Shown piece after piece: positions 1 to 7,426 of a stretch of 57,695 bases of DNA. The stretch is from JAEZKC01 sp046538945 (GTDB lineage: Bacteria; Fibrobacterota; Chitinivibrionia; Chitinivibrionales; Chitinispirillaceae). The translations under genes were made by a program, and so were the position numbers. Numbering within the stretch: the first letter of the stretch is position 1; every line of letters begins with the position of its first letter. The stretch covers positions 1 through 57,695 of the forward strand of contig JBKHHW010000003.1 of NCBI GenBank assembly GCA_046538945.1, read 5' to 3'. The notes below the pieces were generated by a model, which was given only the letters and a program-made list of their open reading frames with translations, was not told the origin of the DNA and searched no databases.

Positions 1-67
1 AAGCGGTATGGATTGAAAGGTTTTAGGTGAACTGAATGTGATGGTGCCGGATCTGGTAATGAGCGAT

Positions 68-96
68 TTGCAGTTCGTGTCACTTCAAATTAGATT
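68..96 (+). promoter_or_regulatory. possible weak sigma-70 type promoter before the DacB-type gene
   Basis: TTGCAG at 68-73 and TAGATT at 91-96 are 17 bp apart, each matching four or more positions of the -35/-10 consensus. The rest of bases 1-172 holds no gene I can support. Weak match, inferred only from spacing and position upstream of the next gene. Confidence 0.22.
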
Positions 97-172
97 AGTG
101 TAGGTTCTGTTTTGCCTGGTGACCATTCTTCGGGTAATTTGTCGCGGATTCATGAGCTGGAAGGATTTGATC

Positions 173-1606
173 ATGCATGTACGTCGTAGTTCCATAACAG
201 TTCATCCCATTGTGTCGGCTGTAACTGCGGTTCTTATAGTTCTGCTTACAGTTTCTGAAACCTATTCAGGAAACGGTTCTAAAGAGGACCTGTTCCGGAA
301 TATTCTGATATCTGACACACTGATCAATTCAAATGTCGGTATTCATATAGTGAACTGTTCCACAAGCGAGGATATTTATCGCTATAACGAAAACAAGCTT
401 TTCATTCCAGCTTCTGTTCTCAAGATCATAACAGCCTATGCAGCTTTAAAAGTCCTTACACCTCAATACGTCTTTTCCACCAACTATCTGGCCAAAGACA
501 CCGTCGCGGATTCCTCCGCGGTATCCATGCTGTACATAAAAGGAAACGGGGATCCGACCCTTTCGACAGACGACCTCAACAACCAGGCTTCTTCAATTGC
601 CGCAAAAATCAAGGAAATCAGAGACGGTATCGTTGTGGACAATACCTTTTTTGACACTATCCGGTTGGGCAGCGGCTGGATGTGGGATGATCCCAATACC
701 CCGGTTGCCCCTTTCTTCATCAATAATAACCTCATCGACCTTATCGTTTCTCCGGGTGCCGTCCGGGGACAAACAGCTACCGCAAGCTCCCTGCCCGCGT
801 CGTCATTTATCGATGTATCCGTCGAGAATGTAACGGATGACAACAGAATAAGAATCCTGCATGAGAAGCTTGAGAACAGGGAAAAGTACGTTATTGCGGG
901 CCCGTTCAGTTCCGTAACCGCTGTTAGAAGATTTCGTACCGTCGTTCATCAGCCGGAACTGTTTGCCGGTACCGTGTTTAAGGAACTACTGGCGAAAAAC
1001 GGAACAGAAGTCGGCGGACCAGTTCGGATTGGGAGAGTTCCTTCAGATGCCCAGCAGTTTGCGAGCTTCAATTCACCCCCGTTGGGCGATATTGTCAAGA
1101 CTTTCCTCAAGGAGAGCAATAATCTGACCGGCGAATGTTTGCTTAAAACTCTGGGAACGGTAGATTCCGGAAGTCCGGGGGAAGCGTACAAGGGTGTCAG
1201 GGAGGTGCAGAAGGTTCTGAAGGAAATTGGAATCGAAGAGAAAAAGTACCGAATGGTGGATGGCTCCGGGCTTTCCACCTATAATCTTCTGACACCGGAG
1301 CAGCTGGTCACTGTGCTCAAAGCTGCCTACAGAGACTTTACCATCTATCCCGAGTTCAGCAGTGCACTTGCGGTTGCCGGTGCAGACGGAACTCTCAGGA
1401 GCCGGATGGATGATTCGCTTCTGGTGAGGTCGGTACGGGCAAAGACCGGCACCATGTCGGGGATAAGCTCACTTGCCGGCTACCTGCGCACAAAAAAGGG
1501 TACGATGATCGCATTTTCCATCATGGTGAACGGATTTGTCGGGTATTCCACTCCTGTACGAGCCGCTCAGGATAGCATCATCAAGCTCATCTACGAGAAA
1601 TTCTGA
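173..1606 (+). CDS. dacB: D-alanyl-D-alanine carboxypeptidase/endopeptidase, PBP4 (DacB, peptidase S13) family
   Basis: Periplasmic serine enzyme that trims peptidoglycan stem peptides or cross-links. All three penicillin-binding motifs are visible: SVLK (nucleophile Ser about residue 81 and Lys 84 from this start), the SNN triad in the sequence KESNNLTG, and KTG in RAKTGTMSG near the C-terminus. The length, about 477 aa, fits the S13 family with its inserted domains. The frame stays open to a GTG at 119, but ATG 173 has GGAAGGA upstream and gives a clean signal peptide (basic start, then the hydrophobic stretch AVTAVLIVLLTV), so I chose it. It converges on the next gene, with no clear terminator in the 78-bp gap. 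Family call is firm; whether it is mainly a carboxypeptidase or an endopeptidase cannot be told. Confidence 0.9.
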   Translation: MHVRRSSITVHPIVSAVTAVLIVLLTVSETYSGNGSKEDLFRNILISDTLINSNVGIHIVNCSTSEDIYRYNENKLFIPASVLKIITAYAALKVLTPQYVFSTNYLAKDTVADSSAVSMLYIKGNGDPTLSTDDLNNQASSIAAKIKEIRDGIVVDNTFFDTIRLGSGWMWDDPNTPVAPFFINNNLIDLIVSPGAVRGQTATASSLPASSFIDVSVENVTDDNRIRILHEKLENREKYVIAGPFSSVTAVRRFRTVVHQPELFAGTVFKELLAKNGTEVGGPVRIGRVPSDAQQFASFNSPPLGDIVKTFLKESNNLTGECLLKTLGTVDSGSPGEAYKGVREVQKVLKEIGIEEKKYRMVDGSGLSTYNLLTPEQLVTVLKAAYRDFTIYPEFSSALAVAGADGTLRSRMDDSLLVRSVRAKTGTMSGISSLAGYLRTKKGTMIAFSIMVNGFVGYSTPVRAAQDSIIKLIYEKF

Positions 1607-1684
1607 TCACAATCCCAGAGTTTGATAACCGCCGATTCGGAAGTTTTGTTCCGGCAGCAGATGATGTTGTTCCGGCTGAAAACG

Positions 1685-3103
1685 TCAGAAACGCCGGTTC
1701 ATGAAGCTTTCAACTTCTCTGTACACATCTCGTCTCACTGTATGGGGAGAACGGGCGATCTCTCTGAGGTCCGCTATGGACAGATATCTGGTGCTGATGA
1801 ACCCTCTGAGAAGTGAAAGCGGGATCATGCTGGGATTTTTCAGAAGTGCAGCCGGTACTCCCAGATTTGCAGTTCCGGTGTAGAGTGTGCGCTGGGATGC
1901 AATTTTGGTCAGAACAGCGATGGATCGTGAGGCTTTGGCAACGTATTCCACCAGTCCGGGTCTGCTGTAGACCTTCGGATTGTCCAGAAGTCGCAGAAGT
2001 ACGGAATCGTTTGCGATGGAGCGGCTGACAAGATCGTATATCTCCACCTCCCTGCGTCGGGGCGGCACTGTGAGCAGATCGGTACCTACAAGATTGCTTA
2101 ATGTGTCATTTATGCAATCACCTTCCACAATGGCCCCGTGAAGGTGAACTGTACTGCCTTTGACAAGTTTCTCGATTTTGGAAATCTGCGTTTCACAATC
2201 AAAACTGAAGCGGCTTCCGTTGCAGTTTTCAAGGCTGTGCGCGGCCCAGTCAAGGGGTGTGCTTTCCTGCAGGTCTCCCAGGATGCATCTGGATAGGCTG
2301 CTTACACCGACAAGGGAAAGAGTCGGGACCTGTTTTTCACGCTGAGTCACTATGGATTGGAGAAATTTTTGGAGGCAGTTCTTCTTTGCAATCCGTTTGA
2401 GCCATTTTTCGAATCCGTCCTCTTTCATCAGATACTCGAACAGAAGAATGTTTCCGCCGATCTCTTCTCCTGACCTGATTGAACTGGCAAGAGAACGGTA
2501 GGTCTTTGCTCTTTCTTCGTAGATTGTGACCAGCGGGAGCATCTTTGCCATGGATCTGAGATCGTAGGGGTCGATTCTCTCTGTTACATACGAAAGCCGT
2601 TCTGCAAGAGCCTCTGCTTCAGATTCCAGAAGCAGTCCGAGTTGGTGTCTGCTGCTCTCATCCAACTGCTGTTTTGCAAAAAGAGCATTGATCCGGACTG
2701 CTGCACCTCTGCACAGCTCCCGAAACTGAGCCATATTTCTAAGACTCAGTTCCTTTTGCAGAGATGAGACGATTCTCCTCTCTTTTGCGCTTAATTTTGT
2801 TGGGTAATGTATGGCGCGGAGCAGCAGGATCGTGAGTCTTCTGAACCGAAGTACATCCTGAGCCGTATCCAGGTCAGATCTGCCAATGTGGAGAAAGGAG
2901 AAGATCATGAATTCAAGTGTTTTGGGATCGGAGCGTTGTGAGAGAGCCGTCTTTACGATATCTCCCGGATCCCATCGCTCTTCGCTTCTTTTGAAGAAAC
3001 TGGCCAGTTTTTCCGCTCCCTTCTCAAATCCCTCCTGGATTTTGAGCGATTTTTGCAGTGCGGATACTGCTTCGAGACATCCTGCAGAAACACCTTCGGA
3101 CAT
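1685..3103 (-). CDS. hypothetical alpha-helical (repeat-like) cytoplasmic protein
   Basis: A 472-aa protein with no signal peptide, membrane segment or catalytic motif that I recognise. It is rich in Leu, Arg, Glu and Ser in a pattern typical of stacked helices. The C-terminal 100 residues, with phrases such as LLDNPKVYSRPGL, LLKNPSMIPLSLLRGF and LSIADLREIARSPHTVRRD, resemble the degenerate HEAT/LRV-like C-terminal repeats common in large hypothetical proteins of deltaproteobacteria and similar phyla; this is recollection, not a search. The start ATG at 3103 is preceded by GGAG at good spacing. It is transcribed alone: the upstream minus-strand gene ends in a strong terminator at 3199-3233. 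Gene reality is very likely; function unknown. Confidence 0.8.
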   Translation of the reverse strand: MSEGVSAGCLEAVSALQKSLKIQEGFEKGAEKLASFFKRSEERWDPGDIVKTALSQRSDPKTLEFMIFSFLHIGRSDLDTAQDVLRFRRLTILLLRAIHYPTKLSAKERRIVSSLQKELSLRNMAQFRELCRGAAVRINALFAKQQLDESSRHQLGLLLESEAEALAERLSYVTERIDPYDLRSMAKMLPLVTIYEERAKTYRSLASSIRSGEEIGGNILLFEYLMKEDGFEKWLKRIAKKNCLQKFLQSIVTQREKQVPTLSLVGVSSLSRCILGDLQESTPLDWAAHSLENCNGSRFSFDCETQISKIEKLVKGSTVHLHGAIVEGDCINDTLSNLVGTDLLTVPPRRREVEIYDLVSRSIANDSVLLRLLDNPKVYSRPGLVEYVAKASRSIAVLTKIASQRTLYTGTANLGVPAALLKNPSMIPLSLLRGFISTRYLSIADLREIARSPHTVRRDVYREVESFMNRRF

Positions 3104-3198
3104 GGTGGCTCCAGATATCAGAAAAGTAAGTGAGTGAGGACCAATCTTGAAGTATAACTAGTTGATTCCTCTCTATGCAAACGTTTCTGAAATAAAAG

Positions 3199-3233
3199 GA
3201 GGTGAAGTCCTGTTATTTTCAGGACTTCACCTC
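3199..3233 (-). terminator. rho-independent terminator after the fasciclin-domain gene
   Basis: A perfect 14-bp stem (3199-3212 with 3220-3233) around a 7-base loop. Read on the minus strand it is followed by CCTTTTATTT, and it lies 33 bp past the stop codon at 3266. Confidence 0.85.
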
Positions 3234-3265
3234 GGGTGTATGCGGATGTGATCAGGAGAAAAGAG

Positions 3266-3907
3266 TTATTCAGCCGGATCCTCAGAAGGATCTTCGGTGG
3301 GATCCTCGGTTGGATCTTCGGTAGGATCCTCGGTAGGATCTTCGGTAGGATCCTCGGTAGGATCCTCAGTGGGGTCCTCTTCTCCATTGCCGCCGTTTCC
3401 TCCCGGAAGCAGCACGTTGTCTATCTTGTGAACCACACCGTTTTCCACATCGATATCGGGGTCGGTGACCTGGGCAGTACCGTTGAGTACCACATTGCCG
3501 TTATCAGTTGAAACGTCGATGGTTTCTCCCTGCTGGGTGGTGACGGTTCCAGATTCCAGGTCCGCGGAAGTCAGAACGGAGTCGGTTACATGATAGAGGA
3601 GAATGTCTCTGAGTCTATCCGGGTCGGCCAGAAGAGAATCAAGAGTACCTTCGGGCAGAGCATCGAAAGCCTCGTTGGTCGGAGCGAAAAGTGTGAGAGA
3701 TTCGAGATCTTCAAGAGTGCTCGCCAGCCCTGCGGTCTCGATGGCATCAAAGAGAGTGCTCAGTTCCGAATCGTTCTGGATCTCCTCCACAACCGATTGT
3801 GTTCCTCCGTTGCCGTTTCCGTTGTCATCATCTGCACAGTTCACCACCAGTCCGGCGGTCAGAAAAAGGGTAGCTGCAAGGAAAAGGGAAGTTTTGTTGC
3901 GTAGCAT
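3266..3907 (-). CDS. secreted or lipid-anchored fasciclin (FAS1) domain protein with a DPTE-repeat tail
   Basis: A 213-aa envelope protein. Residues 1-24 form a signal sequence ending in VVNC; Cys24 could be lipidated, but Asn at -1 is not a standard lipobox residue. Residues about 38-168 are one FAS1 domain: TLFAPTNEAFDALP, the conserved YH in ILLYHVTD, and the closing VVHKIDNVLLP all match the family, whose members mediate adhesion or matrix contacts. A GGNGGNGEE linker leads to nine consecutive four-residue units (DPTE seven times, then DPSE and DPAE), an acidic proline-rich stalk that could span peptidoglycan or the surface layer. The ATG at 3907 follows AAGGAGG. Monocistronic, with its own terminator. 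Family call firm; lipidation uncertain. Confidence 0.88.
   Translation of the reverse strand: MLRNKTSLFLAATLFLTAGLVVNCADDDNGNGNGGTQSVVEEIQNDSELSTLFDAIETAGLASTLEDLESLTLFAPTNEAFDALPEGTLDSLLADPDRLRDILLYHVTDSVLTSADLESGTVTTQQGETIDVSTDNGNVVLNGTAQVTDPDIDVENGVVHKIDNVLLPGGNGGNGEEDPTEDPTEDPTEDPTEDPTEDPTEDPTEDPSEDPAE
3269..3376. repeat. 12-bp tandem repeat, nine copies, in frame inside the fasciclin gene
   Basis: Nine 12-bp units, consensus GATCCTACCGAG read on the minus strand, run up to the stop codon. Units 2-7 differ mostly at synonymous third positions (GAG/GAA, CCT/CCC/CCA); the last two change Thr to Ser and Ala. The unit is a multiple of three, so copy-number change alters length without a frameshift. 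Confidence 0.95.
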
Positions 3908-4120
3908 ACGTTCCTCCTTGGGAAAAGGTATTCGTTTTTCCTTACCGGTGTGTTCCGGATGCTGATGTTAAACGGCAATTTGGATACCAATTCCGAAAAG
4001 CGGGATTTAGGCGTTTAGGAAAGGTGTTTTGGAGGAGGCTGAAGACAAGGCGGCAAGATCACCTCTTGATCCGGTTGTCGCTGGATGTTCAAGTTGAGAA
4101 TACGTTATGACAGGAACAGC

Positions 4121-4930
4121 TCAGAACAGAAGCAGGCTTAGGGCCATGACCGCCATTCCTGCAATCAATCCATAAATCGATAAGTGATGCTCACCGTAGC
4201 GTTCTGCAGAGGGTAGCAGCTCGTCAAGCGAAATATACACCATTATTCCCGCTACGGAGGCGAAGAGAATGCCGAAAGCCGGACCGTCCAGAAATTGGAG
4301 CAACAGCAGGTAACCGATCAGCGCACCGACTGGTTCCGCTATACCGGAGAGAAAAGAGTAGAAAAAAGCTTTTTTTCTGCTGCCTGTGGCATAATACACC
4401 GGAACCGATACCGCTATTCCCTCGGGAATATTATGAATTGCAATCGCTATCGCCAAGGAGATTCCAAGTGCTGGTTCCGCCAGAGTGGCAGTGAAGGTGA
4501 CCAGGCCTTCAGGAAAATTATGAATGGCAACGGCCAGAGCCATAAAAAGACCTGTTCTGTGAAGACCCATTTTCGCACGCTTTTCCTTCATCTCCTTGAT
4601 CTCCTCCACGCTGTGCATCTCATGGGGGTTTTCAAACGAGGGTATGAGTTTGTCAATAACTGCAATGAATGCTATGCCGCTGAAGAATGCCAGTGTGGTG
4701 AACCATTCACCTCTGGATTCACCTGCAAAACTAACAAGGTATTCGTTAGCCTTGGGGATGATTTCAAGAAAGGATACATAAAGCATCACACCGGCGGAAA
4801 ACCCGAGTGAAGCTGCAAGGAACTTGGTGTTGGTGTGACTTGTGAAAAAAGCGATTATGCTTCCGCCTATTGTTGATAATCCGGCTAGAAGTGTGAGTCC
4901 GAAAGCAAGAATAAGCGTCTGCGTTTCCAA
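4121..4930 (-). CDS. zupT: ZupT-like ZIP family divalent metal transporter
   Basis: A 269-aa polytopic membrane protein, the usual ZupT length, predicted to import Zn2+ and other divalent cations. The two ZIP signature helices are plain: HNFPEGLVTF in TM4 and HNIPEGIAVSVPV in TM5, which supply the His/Glu/Asn metal site; SGIAEPVGALIG follows, as in ZupT. The loop between TM3 and TM4 is charged (HEMHSVEEIKEMKEKRAK). The first codon is TTG at 4930, with AGGAG about ten bases upstream; no better ATG exists at that end, because TM1 begins at once. It is monocistronic between unrelated genes. I saw no metal-regulator operator that I could name with confidence. Confidence 0.92.
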   Translation of the reverse strand: METQTLILAFGLTLLAGLSTIGGSIIAFFTSHTNTKFLAASLGFSAGVMLYVSFLEIIPKANEYLVSFAGESRGEWFTTLAFFSGIAFIAVIDKLIPSFENPHEMHSVEEIKEMKEKRAKMGLHRTGLFMALAVAIHNFPEGLVTFTATLAEPALGISLAIAIAIHNIPEGIAVSVPVYYATGSRKKAFFYSFLSGIAEPVGALIGYLLLLQFLDGPAFGILFASVAGIMVYISLDELLPSAERYGEHHLSIYGLIAGMAVMALSLLLF

Positions 4931-5098
4931 AAGTGTGTCTCCTGTTTATCTTCAGAGTAATATTCAGTTGCTAAAACAATATAAATACAGCTGTTTTGTG
5001 AATGGGTAAGTTGGAACAAAAAAAAAGATGAAAATGGTTTTCAGTTTTCGAAGATTGTGCCGAAGAACCTAATACATGAAGGAATATGAGGAGGTTTC

Positions 5099-5272
5099 AT
5101 GGATTCCGTTTCAATAACCCGAACAGCCGCATCAATCGAAGCCCTGAGCAGAATCGTTCAGGAATCGAGTGCCAAAACTACTGAAATGAGTGAAAAATTT
5201 CTTCGGTACAACATTCAGCTGGCAGTGGGGCGGGAAATGGGAAAAGGGGAGCTTCTGGACCTTGTAGCCTGA
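5099..5272 (+). CDS. small protein of 57 aa, unknown function
   Basis: A short open frame from ATG 5099 to TGA 5270-5272, preceded by an excellent ribosome-binding site, GAGGAGG at 5088-5094. The product begins MDSVSITRTAASIEALSRIV and continues as an amphipathic helix-rich, charged chain ending in LLDLVA; there is no signal peptide or membrane segment. It loosely recalls small YjfB/motility-type proteins (short, MD-start, helical), but I do not claim membership. The 5-prime context AGGAGGTTTCATG also occurs at the barrel gene starting at 6030. It stands alone between the divergent zupT gene and the barrel pair. The strong ribosome-binding site and codon content are the evidence; a search for homologues has not been done. 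Confidence 0.6.
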   Translation: MDSVSITRTAASIEALSRIVQESSAKTTEMSEKFLRYNIQLAVGREMGKGELLDLVA

Positions 5273-5404
5273 GCTCTTTTCAGATGTCTTCACTGTTTTG
5301 CTCCTGAGCGGTATTAAAACTCCGTCCATCTGGTGTTTTCTGTCATTCTGAATTATTTTAAAACAGAACGACTTAACAAAGGTAAAACATCTTGAGGAGG
5401 AGTT

Positions 5405-5860
5405 ATGCTTTTTAAAAAAATCCGCGGTGCCGCTTTTTTTGCGATTCTTTCTATCTCTTTTATCCATGCCGCCGAAGTAGGTATTCCCTTCGGATTCGGG
5501 GGTTCACCTTTCGGTCTGGGTGGCTCTCAATACGTGGGAGTGAGGATACATGTGACCGATTTTTATGCGGTTCAACCCAGTGTTCAGATGTCCCTGACGG
5601 AGAATGACAACAATCTGGGTCTGCATGTCGACAACCTCTTTTATCTGACTGAAATGAACAGCCTGGAACAGTATGCGGGATTCAATGTCGCTTTCAATCT
5701 GGATGATGACTTCCGGTTAGGAGGGTTCTACGGGCTTCAGCATTCCATAAACCAGTCAGTCGATGTTTACGGACAGATCGGGTTGGGAATCGATCTTGAC
5801 CCCGCTGTTGTCTACACTGCAAATACCGGCCTGGGAGTAATCTTCTACATACAGCGTTAA
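5405..5860 (+). CDS. small secreted beta-barrel-like protein, first of two tandem paralogues
   Basis: A 151-aa protein with a signal peptide (about residues 1-22, ending near HAAEVG). The mature part alternates polar and hydrophobic residues with many Gly, Asn and aromatic residues, and ends in a short aromatic/hydrophobic strand (GVIFYIQR), as expected for a small outer-membrane beta-barrel of about eight strands. The next gene is clearly homologous: both share VGIPFGF near the mature N-terminus, the segment GG-F/Y-YGLQH followed by VDVYGQ-I/L-GLG, and a closing TGLGVIF/TGVGVIF. ATG 5405 follows GAGGAGG. A terminator hairpin follows the stop. No specific function can be assigned; porin-like or structural roles are both possible. 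Confidence 0.8.
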   Translation: MLFKKIRGAAFFAILSISFIHAAEVGIPFGFGGSPFGLGGSQYVGVRIHVTDFYAVQPSVQMSLTENDNNLGLHVDNLFYLTEMNSLEQYAGFNVAFNLDDDFRLGGFYGLQHSINQSVDVYGQIGLGIDLDPAVVYTANTGLGVIFYIQR

Positions 5861-5869
5861 TGAGTTATA

Positions 5870-5891
5870 AGCCCGGAACTGGTTCCGGGCT
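5870..5891 (+). terminator. hairpin terminator after the first small barrel gene
   Basis: A 10-bp stem, AGCCCGGAAC with GTTCCGGGCT, lies nine bases past the stop codon, with a two-base apex and a modest T-rich tail (CTTACCTTATCTT). It separates the two paralogues, so they are probably transcribed separately, at least in part. Confidence 0.65.
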
Positions 5892-6029
5892 CTTACCTTA
5901 TCTTCATAGATCCTCATTTTTTCCATTCTGCATCTGAAACGCATAATCCGGCCTGTATTCCTTTTCGGCACAGAACTCGCTTTGTCTGTCTGTAAAAGCT
6001 TGGGTCTGTAACTGTCAGAAGGAGGTTTC

Positions 6030-6470
6030 ATGAATTCACTAACAAGAAAACTGTTTGCCACCGCGATGGCCGTTCTTGCTTTCTGGTCTGTATCCGGAGC
6101 TGTCGGGGTCGGAATACCTTTCGGGTTTCAGAGTGGTCAGGGTGTGGGCGCACGTCTGAATTTCGGAGATGTCTATGCATTTCAGCCGCTTGTAATCTTT
6201 AATTATGTAAACGATCAAACCAGTATGACTTTCAGTGCCGATAACAACTTCTTCATTGCCGGAGATGATATGCTCAGGCAGTATGTGGGAGCGAACGTCA
6301 ATGTCGATCTTGACGGTAACTTCGGGACCGGTGGCTACTACGGTCTTCAGCACCGGGTGAACGAGGTTGTGGATGTCTACGGGCAGTTGGGGTTGGGGGT
6401 CACTTTCGATCCCACATTTGTCAGTACATTCAGTACCGGCGTGGGAGTGATTTTCAATATTGCCAGATGA
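6030..6470 (+). CDS. small secreted beta-barrel-like protein, second of two tandem paralogues
   Basis: A 146-aa paralogue of the gene at 5405, with a signal peptide (cleavage likely around SGA-VGVG) and the same core: VGIPFGF, GARLNFGDVYAFQP, GGYYGLQH, VDVYGQLGLGV and a C-terminal GVIFNIAR strand. The two copies have diverged well beyond allelic similarity, mostly by indels and surface residues, which suggests an old duplication kept for distinct roles. The start ATG has AAGGAGG at ideal spacing. A strong dyad-type terminator follows at 6489-6516. Localisation to the outer membrane is inferred from composition and the aromatic C-terminal strand; no close named family recognised. Confidence 0.8.
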   Translation: MNSLTRKLFATAMAVLAFWSVSGAVGVGIPFGFQSGQGVGARLNFGDVYAFQPLVIFNYVNDQTSMTFSADNNFFIAGDDMLRQYVGANVNVDLDGNFGTGGYYGLQHRVNEVVDVYGQLGLGVTFDPTFVSTFSTGVGVIFNIAR

Positions 6471-6488
6471 TCAGCTCGGAGTCAAAAA

Positions 6489-6516
6489 CAAAGGGGAAGC
6501 GTACGCTTCCCCTTTG
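6489..6516. terminator. bidirectional terminator between convergent genes
   Basis: A perfect 14-bp self-complementary stem (6489-6502 with 6503-6516, core GGGGAAGCGTACGCTTCCCC) lies between the plus-strand barrel gene ending at 6470 and the minus-strand barrel gene ending at 6542. Short A/T runs flank both sides. Confidence 0.75.
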
Positions 6517-6541
6517 GTGTTTCTCATCCGGGCTTCAGTTC

Positions 6542-7324
6542 TCAGAAAAGCCACAATTTCAGACCTGCCCTCAGTCCCCAGTTCGTTCCCGGAATATTTG
6601 GCGGCGGAAGGCGGTCCACCACGTTTTCCTCATAGTAAGCAGGATCCGGGGCACTGTCTTCCTCATATCCTTCGGCATTTTCCACACTGACCTCTTTCAG
6701 TTTGAAATTCATCGGTTCGAAGCGGGCTTCCCCGAACACCTCAAGAAAGTCTGAAAGGGGGAGAGTGAAACCGGCAACTCCGATAAACCCCAGAGCTGCC
6801 GGGGTTTCGTTTTTGAAAGTGGCTTCATATCTTGACGTTTCGTTAGCTACAGTAACTGCCACCGATTGTTCATAGGATGAAGTGGCGAAATTGAGACCCA
6901 GACCCGTTCCTACATACACTTCCAGCAGTTCCAGAATCTCAAAGTGGGGAGTTACAAGTACTTTTATACCCCAGGAAAAGTAGCTATAGTCTGAAGTGGT
7001 ATCATATGCCTCGGTTGAATTGGAAAGAGTGGAGTTGATATCTGGCGTGGGGAAACCGAATGACAGATCAACGGAGAAACGTGTTTCCACATTTTCCGCA
7101 GCCATATACCCCAGTCCCAGCTCCAGTTTTCCTCCGTGACCCAGGTTGAGGAAATGATCCTCCGTTTTACGAGCACCATCGTCAACTGAATTCGAGGAAC
7201 CCACATAATAGCTTCCCATTCCGAAGCCGTATCCAACATCTCCGAACAGGTTGAGAACATTCTGGGCTGATGCGCTGATGGCAAGCATCACTATACAGGA
7301 AAAGAAACGGACAGCTATTTTCAT
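6542..7324 (-). CDS. outer-membrane beta-barrel protein
   Basis: A 260-aa protein with a signal peptide (MKIAVRFF, hydrophobic core, ASAQ cleavage site). The mature chain begins NVLNLFGDVGYGFGMGSYYVG and continues as alternating strands rich in Gly, Tyr and Phe (ELGLGYMAAENVETRFSVDL, YVGTGLGLNFAT), ending GLRAGLKLWLF with a C-terminal Phe, the classic signal for the BAM machinery. The size suggests 8-10 strands. RBS CAGGAGG sits just before ATG 7324, and a TATAAT-like box at 7369-7374 (minus strand) could be its -10. It converges on the two smaller barrels but has no obvious sequence similarity to them. Function beyond barrel class is unknown. Confidence 0.82.
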   Translation of the reverse strand: MKIAVRFFSCIVMLAISASAQNVLNLFGDVGYGFGMGSYYVGSSNSVDDGARKTEDHFLNLGHGGKLELGLGYMAAENVETRFSVDLSFGFPTPDINSTLSNSTEAYDTTSDYSYFSWGIKVLVTPHFEILELLEVYVGTGLGLNFATSSYEQSVAVTVANETSRYEATFKNETPAALGFIGVAGFTLPLSDFLEVFGEARFEPMNFKLKEVSVENAEGYEEDSAPDPAYYEENVVDRLPPPNIPGTNWGLRAGLKLWLF

Positions 7325-7426
7325 CCAAACCTCCTGAAAAGTATCTGATATATTGTTCTTTTATACTGATTATAATATCGCGTCTGCCCGGAATTCATCC
7401 AAACAGAAAAATTCTTTGTAACTGAA

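Noticed and set aside
3118..3511. Open frames on both strands with periodic ILGRIFGR or PRILPK sequences around the fasciclin tail
   Set aside because: They are the 12-bp repeat read in other frames; the amino-acid periodicity is a product of the DNA repeat. No RBS.
5272..5405. Possible short dyad with TTCTG/CAGAA arms before the barrel gene
   Set aside because: Arms are only five bases and the spacer is long; nothing beyond chance.
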